DNA of 64,000 bases from contig CP186339.1 in the NCBI GenBank assembly GCA_049347715.1, forward strand, positions 1,116,001-1,180,000. The letters are read 5' to 3'. The translations under genes and the position numbers were made by a program. The DNA is from Thalassotalea_B piscium_A (GTDB lineage Bacteria; Pseudomonadota; Gammaproteobacteria; Enterobacterales; Alteromonadaceae). A model generated the notes under the pieces. The model searched no databases. It was not told the DNA's origin and saw only the letters and a program-made list of their open reading frames with translations. Shown in pieces: positions 44,690-52,946 of the stretch. The first letter of the stretch is position 1. Each line of letters opens with the position of its first letter.

Positions 44690-45196
44690 TTAGGGCAATT
44701 TTAACGCTTTAGTGCTAACGAGGACACCATTTTCATCAGCGTAAACCCAATCATTAGGGCAAATTTTTACTCCTGCAATATGCAAAGGTAAGTTAAGATC
44801 ACCTAAACCTCGCTTTTCTGTTTTTATTGGAGTAGTTCCAAGTGCTTTAACACCAATGTTGAGTGCGTTAATAGTGGCTACATCGCGAATATAACCATTT
44901 ATAATAATCCCTTGCCAATTGTTTTTTATTGCGCTTTCAGCAATCAAATCACCCAGTAGTGCTTTTCGAGTTAAACCTCCACCATCGACGACTAATACTT
45001 TTCCTTGCCCATTCTGAGCTAATGTTGATTTTACTAAGGAATTATCTTCAAAGCATTGTAGGGTGACTGCCTGACCATAAAATATTTTTATTTGACCGTA
45101 ATCATTAAATTGCTGAGAAAGAACGTGCACATTATCTGGATAGAGGTCACAGAGGTCGGGTAATAAATCAAGTGAAGAGGGAAGTGAAAGAGTCAT
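44690..45196 (-). CDS. RraA-like protein
   Basis: A 168-aa protein of the RraA/HMG aldolase superfamily. Conserved motifs are LLGDLIAESAIKNNWQGIIINGYIRD, the Gly-Asp and Arg-Asp pair of the fold, and LPLHIAGVKICPNDW (both split). RraA inhibits RNase E; other members are 4-hydroxy-4-methyl-2-oxoglutarate aldolases. Which role applies here is open. The ATG at 45196 gives MTLSLPSSLDLLPDLCDLYPD and matches family length; an upstream ATG at 45268 adds 24 unconserved residues. There may be another RraA elsewhere in the genome. Confidence 0.85.
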   Translation of the reverse strand: MTLSLPSSLDLLPDLCDLYPDNVHVLSQQFNDYGQIKIFYGQAVTLQCFEDNSLVKSTLAQNGQGKVLVVDGGGLTRKALLGDLIAESAIKNNWQGIIINGYIRDVATINALNIGVKALGTTPIKTEKRGLGDLNLPLHIAGVKICPNDWVYADENGVLVSTKALKLP

Positions 45197-45392
45197 TTTT
45201 ACGTTACCTTTAAACAATGTAGCTAATAGTTTGGTGGATTTATGTACATTTGTCACTTCATTGCTCATTATAATCGCTATTGATTACGTTGATATTCTTC
45301 TAGTTTTCCTTGTTTTTATCTAATTAGATTATTCATCTAATAGTCTTAGAAGTGTAACCTTTTTGTCATTAATACTGGATAACGTAGTGGGT

Positions 45393-45911
45393 ATGACCAT
45401 GTTAGAAAGTATTTATCAGTACGACTTAAAGTTATTACTTTGGTGCCGTAAATCACGTTATTACCCAACGTTTTTAACTTTCATTCGTGCAATTTCTAAA
45501 ACAGGGGACGGCTATATGCAAGTCTTAGTTCCTTGTCTCTATTATTTATTGAACCCGAGTGATGGTTTCAGCTTTATTAAACTTGTGGTTGTCGCTTATG
45601 CGCTAGAACGCGTCATTTATTTTGTTTTGAAAAATAAATTAAAACGCCGTCGCCCACCAGATATTGTTCCCGATTTTACCAGTGTTGTTAAAGCCTCTGA
45701 TCAGTTTAGTTTTCCCTCGGGTCATACCATGGCGGCATTTTTACTTGCAGGTCTATTTGCGTTATCCATTGGTATTTCAGCATGGCCTTTATATTTGTGG
45801 GCGATAATGGTGGCATCTTCACGTGTTATTCTCGGTGTTCATTTCCCTACGGATACTATAGCCGGGGCTTTATTAGGTAGTGTAATTGCTTATTTGGTTA
45901 TTCAATTATGA
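45393..45911 (+). CDS. PAP2-family membrane phosphatase
   Basis: A 172-aa phosphatase of the phosphatidic-acid-phosphatase/undecaprenyl-pyrophosphatase superfamily. The three active-site motifs are KNKLKRRRP, PSGHT and SRVILGVHFPTD. Four or five transmembrane helices are visible. The stop overlaps the glycosyltransferase gene by four bases, suggesting a joint role on a lipid-linked sugar. The ATG at 45393 is chosen; an upstream TTG at 45363 would add 10 residues, and the next ATG is 45399. Confidence 0.9.
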   Translation: MTMLESIYQYDLKLLLWCRKSRYYPTFLTFIRAISKTGDGYMQVLVPCLYYLLNPSDGFSFIKLVVVAYALERVIYFVLKNKLKRRRPPDIVPDFTSVVKASDQFSFPSGHTMAAFLLAGLFALSIGISAWPLYLWAIMVASSRVILGVHFPTDTIAGALLGSVIAYLVIQL

Positions 45912-46921
45912 AAATACTTTACGGTATTCAAGCTACAGGTAATGGTCATATTTCTCGCGGACGAGTGATGGCAAAGTATTTAACTGAAGCGCAGGCGGAT
46001 GTAACTTATTTGTTTTCAGGAAGAAAACGGGAAGCGCTTTTTGAAATGGATGTTTTTGGTGATTTTCTACATCGAAAAGGTTTAACATTTACAACGGTTA
46101 ATGGCTGCATAAGTTATCTGGAAACGTTTAGAAATAATAAAATAGTTAATGTGATAAAAGATGTGCGTGCATTAGATCTATCATCTTATGACTTGGTTAT
46201 TACTGATTTTGAGCCGATTACGGCATGGGCAGCGAAACTTGCAAATATTCCTAGTTTAGCTTTGGGACATCAATATGCTTTTGATGAAAATACTCCTAAA
46301 GCTGGCGAGTCATTTATGGCTAATAAAATAATGCATTATTTTGCCCCCGCACAACAACAGATAGGCTTGCATTGGGCTCCTTATGCAGCACATGTTTTAC
46401 CCCCTATAATTGACACTTCTTTAGTAAGGCAAAAGAGTAGTCATGCAATATTAGTTTATTTACCTTTTGAGAATCAGCAGCAAGTTACGCAGTTACTAAA
46501 TACTTTTCCTCAATATCAATTTATTCAGTATTCATCAGAATTAACTGATGCCCAACAGAAAAATGTTAGACAAAAAACCGCGTCGTTAAAAGGTTTTAAA
46601 AAAGACCTTTGCCAATCAAGTGGAGTCATATGTAACAGTGGCTTTGAACTAAATAGTGAGTGTTTACATTTGGGGTTACCTATTCTAACTAAACCAATTA
46701 AAGGACAGATGGAACAAGAATCGAATGCCTTAGCCTTGTCTAGTTTAGGGCTTGGTGAAGTGATGTTTGAATTGGATGCTAATAAAATTGAACATTGGCT
46801 TAATACGCGATCTAAACCCGCTCAGCTATTTATTCCTGATGTTGCTAAAGCAATAGTCTCTTGGTTGATATCTGATCCTCATAAGCCTATTGCTACGTTA
46901 GCAGAAAGTTTGTGGATATAG
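45908..46921 (+). CDS. MJ1255/VC2487-family glycosyltransferase
   Basis: A 337-aa GT-B-fold protein. The N-terminal MKILYGIQATGNGHISRGRVMAKYL is the signature of a family named after MJ1255 and VC2487. The C-terminal part carries CNSGFELNSECLHLGLPILTKPIKGQMEQESNA (split), resembling the nucleotide-sugar-binding domain of undecaprenyl-GlcNAc and related transferases. It is translationally coupled to the PAP2 gene. The donor and acceptor are unknown. Confidence 0.88.
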   Translation: MKILYGIQATGNGHISRGRVMAKYLTEAQADVTYLFSGRKREALFEMDVFGDFLHRKGLTFTTVNGCISYLETFRNNKIVNVIKDVRALDLSSYDLVITDFEPITAWAAKLANIPSLALGHQYAFDENTPKAGESFMANKIMHYFAPAQQQIGLHWAPYAAHVLPPIIDTSLVRQKSSHAILVYLPFENQQQVTQLLNTFPQYQFIQYSSELTDAQQKNVRQKTASLKGFKKDLCQSSGVICNSGFELNSECLHLGLPILTKPIKGQMEQESNALALSSLGLGEVMFELDANKIEHWLNTRSKPAQLFIPDVAKAIVSWLISDPHKPIATLAESLWI

Positions 46922-47041
46922 TGTCAACCACTTCTTAATAAATTAAAAATATTTAAACAAATTAAAACAGTGACTTATCTTTTTACTAAGAGAGTGCTTT
47001 ATTTTTATTCTCAATAAAATAAAAAAAAGTAATAATAATTG

Positions 47042-47071
47042 TTGTGCTATAGTGTGCTGGTGAGGTATAAC
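47042..47071 (+). promoter_or_regulatory. Candidate promoter of the GntR-ABC operon
   Basis: TTGTGC (-35) and TATAAC (-10) with an 18-base spacer, 40 bases before the GntR ATG. Confidence 0.45.
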
Positions 47072-47110
47072 AGTACTTGTTGTTTTGTTTGATTTCAGAG
47101 GAATAAAATT

Positions 47111-47467
47111 ATGGTAACCCATTGGAATAATGATATTCCCATCTATATTCAGTTACACCAACAGGTAGTCGATCGTATTTTAGATGGTTATATCAAAGAG
47201 GGAGAAGCTTTACCCTCAGTGAGAAAAGTCGCATCTGAATATCAGTTGAATCCTATTACCATTTCTAAGGCTTACCAAATGCTTCAAGATGAAAACATTG
47301 TTGAAAAACAAAGGGGAAAAGGATTGTTTGTTAAAGAAGGTGCTCGTGATTACATGCTAGAAAAAGAAAGAACTCATTTTTTAACGGAAAAATGGCCACA
47401 AATTAAAGCACAAATCACACGACTAGAATTAACACCTGAACAGCTATTAACGGGGGAGAAGCAATAA
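47111..47467 (+). CDS. GntR-family (YtrA-type) regulator of an ABC exporter operon
   Basis: A 118-aa regulator with a winged HTH (IYIQLHQQVVDRILDGYIKEGEALPSVRKVASEYQLN, abbreviated) and the NPITISKAYQMLQDENIVEKQRGKG block. The effector region is only about 40 residues, as in YtrA. The next two genes follow in overlapping frames, so it most likely controls its own operon. GAGGAATAAAATT precedes the ATG. Confidence 0.9.
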   Translation: MVTHWNNDIPIYIQLHQQVVDRILDGYIKEGEALPSVRKVASEYQLNPITISKAYQMLQDENIVEKQRGKGLFVKEGARDYMLEKERTHFLTEKWPQIKAQITRLELTPEQLLTGEKQ

Positions 47468-48324
47468 TGTCGGCATTAGTATCAATTTCAGAATTAAGCA
47501 AATCATATGGCCGAACTAAGGTCTTAGAAAATATTAATTTAACCGTAAACTCAGGGCAGATCCTTGGTCTTGTAGGTCCTAATGGCGCAGGAAAAACAAC
47601 GTGTTTACATGCTATTTTAGGTTTAGCTGATTTTAATGGTGAGATTAAGATCTTAGGGTTAGATCCTCGACGTCAGCGTGAAGAAATGCTTAAGCAAGTA
47701 AGCTATATTTCTGATGTAGCGGTTTTGCCTAAATGGTTAAAAGTGAGTCAAGCCATTGAATATATGAATGGCGTCCATCCAAATTTTGATCAAAACAAAG
47801 CGCTACATTTCTTGGCTAAAACTAATATTAAACAGAGCGCTAAAGTAAGTGAATTGTCGAAAGGTATGATAACTCAACTTCATCTCGCGTTAATTTTGGC
47901 TGTAGACGCTAAAATATTAGTACTTGATGAACCAACACTTGGATTGGATATATTGACCCGACGACAATTTTATACCCACTTACTTGAAGACTTCTATCGA
48001 GAAGACAGGTGTATTATTGTTACGACTCATCAAATAGAAGAAATTGAGCATATTTTAACAGATGTTGCGTTTATTCAAGAAGGTCAGATAGTTTTGTCTG
48101 ATAATATTGACAGTATAAGAGAGCGCTTCAAAATATTAACTGTTAACCCAGAAAATATGGAGCAGGCAAAACAATTAAAACCGTTATTTTCAAATAGCAT
48201 TATGGGATTAACGACTATGTTATTTGAAGGGATAGCTGAAAATGAATTAATTCATTTAGGGCAAGTAAGTTTACCAAGCTTAGCGGATATATTTGTAGGT
48301 GTTATGACGAAGGAGCCAAGCTAA
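47467..48324 (+). CDS. ABC transporter ATP-binding protein
   Basis: A 285-aa ATPase subunit. Walker A GPNGAGKT (about 37-44), Q-loop, a signature LSKGM (in place of LSGGQ), and Walker B ILVLDEPTLGLD are present. It overlaps the GntR stop (TAATG) and the permease start by one base each. It belongs to the ABC-2/YtrB-type exporters; substrate may be an antimicrobial or lipid. Confidence 0.93.
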   Translation: MSALVSISELSKSYGRTKVLENINLTVNSGQILGLVGPNGAGKTTCLHAILGLADFNGEIKILGLDPRRQREEMLKQVSYISDVAVLPKWLKVSQAIEYMNGVHPNFDQNKALHFLAKTNIKQSAKVSELSKGMITQLHLALILAVDAKILVLDEPTLGLDILTRRQFYTHLLEDFYREDRCIIVTTHQIEEIEHILTDVAFIQEGQIVLSDNIDSIRERFKILTVNPENMEQAKQLKPLFSNSIMGLTTMLFEGIAENELIHLGQVSLPSLADIFVGVMTKEPS

Positions 48325-49229
48325 TGAATTTTTTATTGTGGAAAACCTGTTTTAAAAAAGAGTATTGGGAATATAACAAGCTACTATTTTGGTTACCAGT
48401 GGTTATGTTAATGATCATTGTGATCTTACCTATAGTGACTTTCATTTTTAAAGATGCACCAAGCACACCATGGCTAGAGACATTTGCGCATTTCGCTAAC
48501 ATTAGTGCTTCACCTGAACTTCCAAAAGCATTTACAGCCCTTACTATGGGGATCTTTATTCCCTTTATTGCTATTGCAGGTGTTATTCAATTGTATTATT
48601 TTTTGGCTTGTTTATATGACGAGAAAAAAGATTTATCGATTTACTTTTGGCGTTCTTTACCTGTTGCCGATAGCACGACCGTTATAACAAAGCTTTTAAC
48701 GGGCACCTTTTTAATCCCTGGGATATTCATGTTAGCCGCTACGGCGACCTTAGGTGTTTTCTTACTAATGGGCTTTATACTGACGGTTATTTTGTCGATT
48801 GGTTTTGATATTTCTTTTTGGGGAGCTTGGGTAAATGCTGACATTATCAGTACAGTTGCCATGGCATGGCTTAATTTAATACCCACATCGCTTTGGTTAT
48901 TACCATTATTTACATGGTTAATGCTTACCTCAATGTTTGCCAAAAAAGCGCCTTTCTTATGGGCTGTGTTACCTATTTTACTGCTTTTATTAATAGAAAT
49001 GTTGTTAGTGCGTTATGGTTTTTTGCCAGACTTTTATGTTGGCAAAGCGTTAAAAGAATACTTTGCTATTTCAAAAGAATTAGCTTCGCAGAATATGCGT
49101 AATGTACAACAATTATCAAGTATTATTAGCAATGTACTTTTTTCTAAGATCAACCTGTTCGGGATAATGCTAGCAGCGGTATTCTTGTATTGTACCTATT
49201 GGCTTAGAGCTAACAAAAGCCATTCATAA
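48324..49229 (+). CDS. ABC-2-type permease
   Basis: A 301-aa membrane protein with six predicted transmembrane helices, separated by a short cytoplasmic loop carrying YDEKKDLSIYFWRSLPVADSTTVITKLL (abbreviated). This is characteristic of ABC-2 permeases. Its start overlaps the ATPase stop by one base. A strong hairpin follows the operon. Confidence 0.9.
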   Translation: MNFLLWKTCFKKEYWEYNKLLFWLPVVMLMIIVILPIVTFIFKDAPSTPWLETFAHFANISASPELPKAFTALTMGIFIPFIAIAGVIQLYYFLACLYDEKKDLSIYFWRSLPVADSTTVITKLLTGTFLIPGIFMLAATATLGVFLLMGFILTVILSIGFDISFWGAWVNADIISTVAMAWLNLIPTSLWLLPLFTWLMLTSMFAKKAPFLWAVLPILLLLLIEMLLVRYGFLPDFYVGKALKEYFAISKELASQNMRNVQQLSSIISNVLFSKINLFGIMLAAVFLYCTYWLRANKSHS

Positions 49230-49256
49230 TCATTATTAATAATTGGCAAGGCAAGT

Positions 49257-49285
49257 GGGGAGATGTGAGTCACATCTTCCCTTTT
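49257..49285 (+). terminator. Intrinsic terminator after the ABC operon
   Basis: GGGGAGATGTGA and TCACATCTTCCC (49257-49281, one G-T pair) around a single central base, followed by TTTTCGTTT. Confidence 0.8.
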
Positions 49286-49360
49286 CGTTTATAAGTAAGT
49301 CGTAGATAGATAAATTTATTGTAATGTGCGTATTTAGAATTACGTATCAAAACTAAGATG

Positions 49361-49561
49361 CTAAGCTGAGTTAGAAAGATATTCCTGATAATTAGGGGCG
49401 CCAAAGTAACGGACCGATTTTTTATGCGTAACTTTTTTAGCAATAAGAGTCTCACCACAATAAATCTTAATGACTTGCTTATCGCCATTTCGGTCTGTTT
49501 CAAAGCTATGCTTCTCATTTAAGCGAAGATCATCAAACTCCGTTTTCATGATTAATTTCAA
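49361..49561 (-). CDS. Hypothetical small protein, 66 aa
   Basis: A soluble charged protein, with MKTEFDDLRLNEKHSFETDRN, then KQVIKIYCGETLIAKKV near the middle and YFGAPNYQEYLSNSA at the end. No family is recognised. A TTG start (49561) has TAAGAGAC upstream; the ATG at 49549 would give 62 aa but has no ribosome-binding site. It lies 16 bases after the 80-aa protein gene on the same strand and may be cotranscribed. Confidence 0.55.
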   Translation of the reverse strand: MKLIMKTEFDDLRLNEKHSFETDRNGDKQVIKIYCGETLIAKKVTHKKSVRYFGAPNYQEYLSNSA

Positions 49562-49577
49562 AGTTTAGTCTCTTAAT

Positions 49578-49820
49578 TTATAACTTATTGATTTCTTTTT
49601 GAACATTATAGCCTTCATCGGTTACAATTTTTTCTAATACCTGAATCCGCTCTTCTAAAGCAGAGACTTGTTTTTTTAGGTTGATATTACTTTCATCGGT
49701 TTTACTGTTGTGATGAAGAGTGCGTTCTTTGAATTCGAGATGTTTTTTATACATATCAATAATCACACCGAAGCCAACTGAAATAAAGACAATGAGTACA
49801 ACCATAGTGGTGCCAGTCAT
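49578..49820 (-). CDS. Small membrane protein with PspC-like C-terminal tail
   Basis: An 80-aa protein with one N-terminal transmembrane helix (about residues 6-24), a charged linker, and a coiled coil ending ALEERIQVLEKIVTDEGY-NVQKEINKL. The tail closely resembles the end of PspC in this same window (LEKELQKIERYVTSPEF-TVSREINKL), while the layout is like PspB. AAGGAT precedes the ATG. It could belong to the phage-shock membrane-stress network, which is inference. I do not know a name for it. Confidence 0.75.
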   Translation of the reverse strand: MTGTTMVVLIVFISVGFGVIIDMYKKHLEFKERTLHHNSKTDESNINLKKQVSALEERIQVLEKIVTDEGYNVQKEINKL

Positions 49821-49870
49821 CGTATAATCCTTTTTATTGTTTTAGTTGAGTTAGCATAAAGGTTATTGCT

Positions 49871-50845
49871 TTATTTAATCAAGTGATTCAGTTCAAATTT
49901 TGCTAAATAATTATCCATAGTAGAGCGTAAAAGTTTATAAAGTAATATAGAGCCATCTATTTCTTCTTTCCTGTTGGTTAAACTTTCGATGTTTAAGCCT
50001 AAAGGTAGGTTATAGGGAAGAACGGCATCGAGAATTTGGAGCAAACCATTATGACAAATACGAATTGATTCGAGTAAGGGTTTTTCCGCATTTAATATCC
50101 GTAAACTTGTCGCTTCAGGTACGTTAACGCCAAGCCATTCTATGAATTCCAATGTTTTTTCACTGCCACAAGGAGAAAACGTTAAAATAATACGTTGAGG
50201 TTTTAATCCTTGTTTTTTACATTCAATTGCATAGCGGGTTAATAGGTCAATGGTTGCCTGAGGATCATAAATAGCTTGAGAAATAAAGAAATTACACCCT
50301 TGCTGATGTTTTTCAATTAAACGTTGGTGCTCATTACGTTTACTTGCATGACGTTCAGCAATAGTTACGCCACCGATAAAAAAATCGTTTTGATTGGTAA
50401 CTAAGGTGTTATAAGCATCGGCTAATGGTAGGCTGATATTATTATGTTGTGAAGGACTACCCACTAAAACAATATCGCGAATGCCATAGTCATTCCAAGC
50501 TTCATTTGCCCACTGATTAAATGCCTCAGAGTCTGATTGCACGACACTTTTATAAGTAATGACAGGTCGTGAAGACAGTTTATTTAATAATGCAGAATAA
50601 TGTCGTGGGTCATGAGTTGACTTAAAAGGGAAAGGGCGTGGCTTTTGGGTACGAGAATTTTCATCTTGAATGTCATAGACAATTAAGCCATCAAAATCTA
50701 TATCACTGACACGTTGTAATAGTTTTTTAGCAATAGTTTCTACTTGTTCTAATGGCGCGTCACTTTTTGGAGGGGTAGTACCTATAAAGTATACGCCACG
50801 ACTATTGTCATTATATCTTACTCTAAGCTCTGAATTGTTATTCAC
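49871..50845 (-). CDS. Methylenetetrahydrofolate reductase-like TIM-barrel protein (divergent)
   Basis: A 324-aa protein of the MTHFR-like superfamily. GTTPPKSDAPLE in the N-terminus, YDIQDENSR, VLVGSPSQ and FFISQAIYD follow the MetF pattern. The usual catalytic Glu in EFFPP is absent (FIGTTPP), and the FAD-contacting RGD is VGS, so canonical CH2-THF reduction is doubtful. The start codon is GTG with AGAAGATT upstream. A role in methylotrophic or folate metabolism is not supported by neighbours. Confidence 0.75.
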   Translation of the reverse strand: MNNNSELRVRYNDNSRGVYFIGTTPPKSDAPLEQVETIAKKLLQRVSDIDFDGLIVYDIQDENSRTQKPRPFPFKSTHDPRHYSALLNKLSSRPVITYKSVVQSDSEAFNQWANEAWNDYGIRDIVLVGSPSQHNNISLPLADAYNTLVTNQNDFFIGGVTIAERHASKRNEHQRLIEKHQQGCNFFISQAIYDPQATIDLLTRYAIECKKQGLKPQRIILTFSPCGSEKTLEFIEWLGVNVPEATSLRILNAEKPLLESIRICHNGLLQILDAVLPYNLPLGLNIESLTNRKEEIDGSILLYKLLRSTMDNYLAKFELNHLIK

Positions 50846-50976
50846 GTTAATCTTCTATTTTTCTTTATGTTTAGATGTTTAGATGGCTATACTAACACTA
50901 TAATAAAGAGAAAGTCTTTAACGTTTGATTATTTATTCATGTAACTCATAACAAAACTGCATAAATATTGCCTTTT

Positions 50977-51930
50977 CTACTGCAAGTTTTCAATTGCTTG
51001 CAATATACTCTCTTTGCTTTTTACGGTTTTTATTTCATCAAACAGTTGTTGTGCTTCAATGAACATTACTTTTAAATAACGTAACCATTGTTTAACACGA
51101 CTGGAAAAATAAAAACTTTTATCCCCCTCAAGTTCTAAGAGTGCAAATTGTTTTATCAGTACACATAACTCAGACCAATTCATTACCTGGTGATCAAATT
51201 TTATTACATTAGCAAGATTTGGCATAGCAAGGGCGCCTCGTCCTAGCATAATGTTTGGTGTATTGGCTTCTTGCATGCATTGTATTGCATTTTCTTTGGT
51301 CCAAATTTCACCATTTGCAAACAGTTCAATAGGATATTTTTTGCTTATTTTATCAATTAAATGCCAATAGGCGGGAGGTCGGTATCCATGAGATTTAGTG
51401 CGGGCATGAATAGTCAATTGATTTGCATTGGCTGATACGACAGCGCTGACGATTTCATCAAGTAAATTATCGTCATCAAACCCTAATCTGATTTTTGCTG
51501 AAACCACTGTACCTGCAGGCACTGCTTCTTTCACTGCTGAGACTATTTGGTAGATTTCATCTGGGGCTTTTAATAGGATCGCGCCCCCTTTACTTTTATT
51601 AACCGCTTTTGCTGGGCAGCCAAAGTTAATATCTATTCCATGAGAACCCAGTTCAATCGCTTTTGCTGCATTTTCTGCCATCCATTCTGGATTTTGACCG
51701 AGTAGTTGTACTCTAATAGGGGTTTGATTGGAGGTAAAACCTTTATATTTAAGTTCGGGGCATATTTTATGATAAACATGCGTTGGGATTAACCGGTCGA
51801 TAACACGAATAAATTCAGTCACACAAAAGTCGTAGCTATTGATTTGACAAAGCATTTTTCGCATCAAAGCATCCGCAACGCCTTCCATAGGAGCCAGTAC
51901 GATTTTGTTTACTGTGATTTTTTTATTCAT
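50977..51930 (-). CDS. dusC: tRNA-dihydrouridine(16) synthase DusC
   Basis: A 317-aa FMN-dependent enzyme that reduces uridine to dihydrouridine in the tRNA D-loop. LAPMEGVADALMR, DINFGCPAKAVNKSKGGA (catalytic Cys), SAKIRLGF and MLGRGALAMPNL are present. The APMEGVAD start and length (E. coli 315 aa) favour DusC over DusA or DusB. Confidence 0.93.
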   Translation of the reverse strand: MNKKITVNKIVLAPMEGVADALMRKMLCQINSYDFCVTEFIRVIDRLIPTHVYHKICPELKYKGFTSNQTPIRVQLLGQNPEWMAENAAKAIELGSHGIDINFGCPAKAVNKSKGGAILLKAPDEIYQIVSAVKEAVPAGTVVSAKIRLGFDDDNLLDEIVSAVVSANANQLTIHARTKSHGYRPPAYWHLIDKISKKYPIELFANGEIWTKENAIQCMQEANTPNIMLGRGALAMPNLANVIKFDHQVMNWSELCVLIKQFALLELEGDKSFYFSSRVKQWLRYLKVMFIEAQQLFDEIKTVKSKESILQAIENLQ

Positions 51931-51961
51931 ATTTATTTCTAAAGATTAGACTTATAAGTTG

Positions 51962-51980
51962 CTTTGACCTAGAGTCAAAG
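51962..51980. promoter_or_regulatory. Palindrome between dusC and the Cys-repeat gene
   Basis: CTTTGAC-CTAGA-GTCAAAG: perfect 7-bp arms and a 5-base centre, containing TTGAC that could be a -35. It may control the Cys-repeat gene (ATG 109 bases downstream) or dusC (start 32 bases away on the other strand). Confidence 0.5.
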
Positions 51981-52088
51981 AGTGCATTACTTAATTTCGT
52001 GTGAAATTTATTTAAGCAGAACAAGGTCAGTATAGAGAGCTATTTATTCGATGTAGTGATTATATTTAAAATTAGGAAGGAAAACATA

Positions 52089-52490
52089 ATGAATATTATT
52101 AAAAAAACCTCGCTTGCTGCTTTATTAAGCATTTTTGCACTTTCAGCAGCAGTTAGTACATCTGCACAAGCTGAATCTAATCCATTTGAATCACAAGGTA
52201 TAATGACTATTACCAGTCACCAAGATGATGAGAAAGCTAAATGTGGTGAAGGTAAATGTGGCGAATCTAAAATGAAGAGCAAAGCTAAAGATGCCAAAGA
52301 TAAAGCCAAAGGTAAATGTGGTGAAGCTAAGATGAAAGATAAAGCCAAAGGTAAATGTGGCGAAGCTAAGATGAAAGATAAAGCCAAAGGTAAGTGTGGT
52401 GAAGGTAAATGTGGTGAAGCGAAAATGAAAGCTAAAGCCAAAGGCAAATGTGGTGAAGATAAAGCAAAATCAAAAAAATGTGGTGGTTAA
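52089..52490 (+). CDS. Secreted Cys-repeat protein resembling HvfA-type RiPP precursors
   Basis: A 133-aa exported protein. A signal peptide ends AQA (residue 28). After a short linker, the mature chain is a low-complexity Lys/Gly/Glu/Ala sequence with eight Cys (52, 57, 77, 90, 103, 108, 121, 131), each in a KCG context. The EGKCGE motif occurs twice; the HvfA family uses EGKCG motifs whose Cys are converted to oxazolone-thioamide groups for copper binding. Only this precursor-like gene is present: no DUF692 or DUF2063 maturase lies within this window. Unmodified metal binding by the thiols is the simpler alternative. The ATG at 52089 has AGGAAGG upstream; an extension to 52056 is rejected. 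Confidence 0.8.
   Translation: MNIIKKTSLAALLSIFALSAAVSTSAQAESNPFESQGIMTITSHQDDEKAKCGEGKCGESKMKSKAKDAKDKAKGKCGEAKMKDKAKGKCGEAKMKDKAKGKCGEGKCGEAKMKAKAKGKCGEDKAKSKKCGG
52299..52469 (+). repeat. Tandem 39-base coding repeats
   Basis: Four successive copies of the unit DKAKGKCGEAKMK (residues 71-127). The third has an inserted KCGEG and the fourth differs at three residues. The DNA copies are nearly identical, indicating recent duplication and the chance of length variation. Confidence 0.85.
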
Positions 52491-52513
52491 TCTAATCAAT
52501 TAATTTTTTATTG

Positions 52514-52544
52514 AAAAAGCCATCTAATATTAGATGGCTTTTTT
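52514..52544 (+). terminator. Intrinsic terminator after the Cys-repeat gene
   Basis: AAAAAGCCATCTAA pairs with TTAGATGGCTTTTT around a two-base centre, followed by more T residues. A strong terminator 24 bases after the stop. Confidence 0.9.
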
Positions 52545-52645
52545 AGTTTCAGAGCTATCCGTTGATCCTGTAATCTTTATCCTCATATTTATCTTATTAA
52601 AGCTATTCTAAAATCAAATAAGTACTTTTAACCAAGGTATTTGCT

Positions 52646-52880
52646 ATGAAAAATGTTGGCGAATAGAGGAATAGGGCTGGCGCTTGCAAACGATTTAGCC
52701 CGCAATGAAATCGCTGTGGGTATTTTTCATCCAGGTTATGTGCAAACGGATATGGTTAATCATAATGGTGATATTAGTGCGAATGACTGTGCACAACGTC
52801 TAGTGCAACTCATTAATGAATTATCAATGAAAGATAGTGGTGTATTTAGACATTCTAATGGTGAAGTATTGCCTTGGTAG
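52646..52880 (+). pseudogene. Decayed short-chain dehydrogenase (internal deletion)
   Basis: The sequence has an SDR start, ATG AAA AAT GTT (MKNV) at 52646, but then meets a stop after seven codons. A shifted frame holds ANRGIGLAL of the nucleotide-binding motif, joined directly to the C-terminal part of an SDR, ANDLARNEIAVGIFHPGYVQTDM... to 52880. About 130 to 150 codons, including the catalytic Ser-Tyr-Lys region, are missing. The result is a 75-aa open frame without a functional core. Deletion and frameshift, not sequencing error, best explain it. Confidence 0.8.
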
Positions 52881-52946
52881 TCTTATTTGTTTTCGCTTGT
52901 TGATCGAAAAGTATGCTGATAAATAGTATGGCGACTGGAATTTAAA

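Noticed and set aside
49270..49518. Minus-strand 82-codon frame
   Set aside because: It overlaps the more protein-like 66-aa frame (49361-49561) and runs into the terminator of the ABC operon.
49871..51930. Folate/tRNA modification operon
   Set aside because: The MTHFR-like and dusC genes are 131 bases apart on one strand with no functional link and separate likely promoters.
52299..52469. CRISPR-like array
   Set aside because: The repeats are in-frame coding units of the Cys-repeat protein with no unique spacers.
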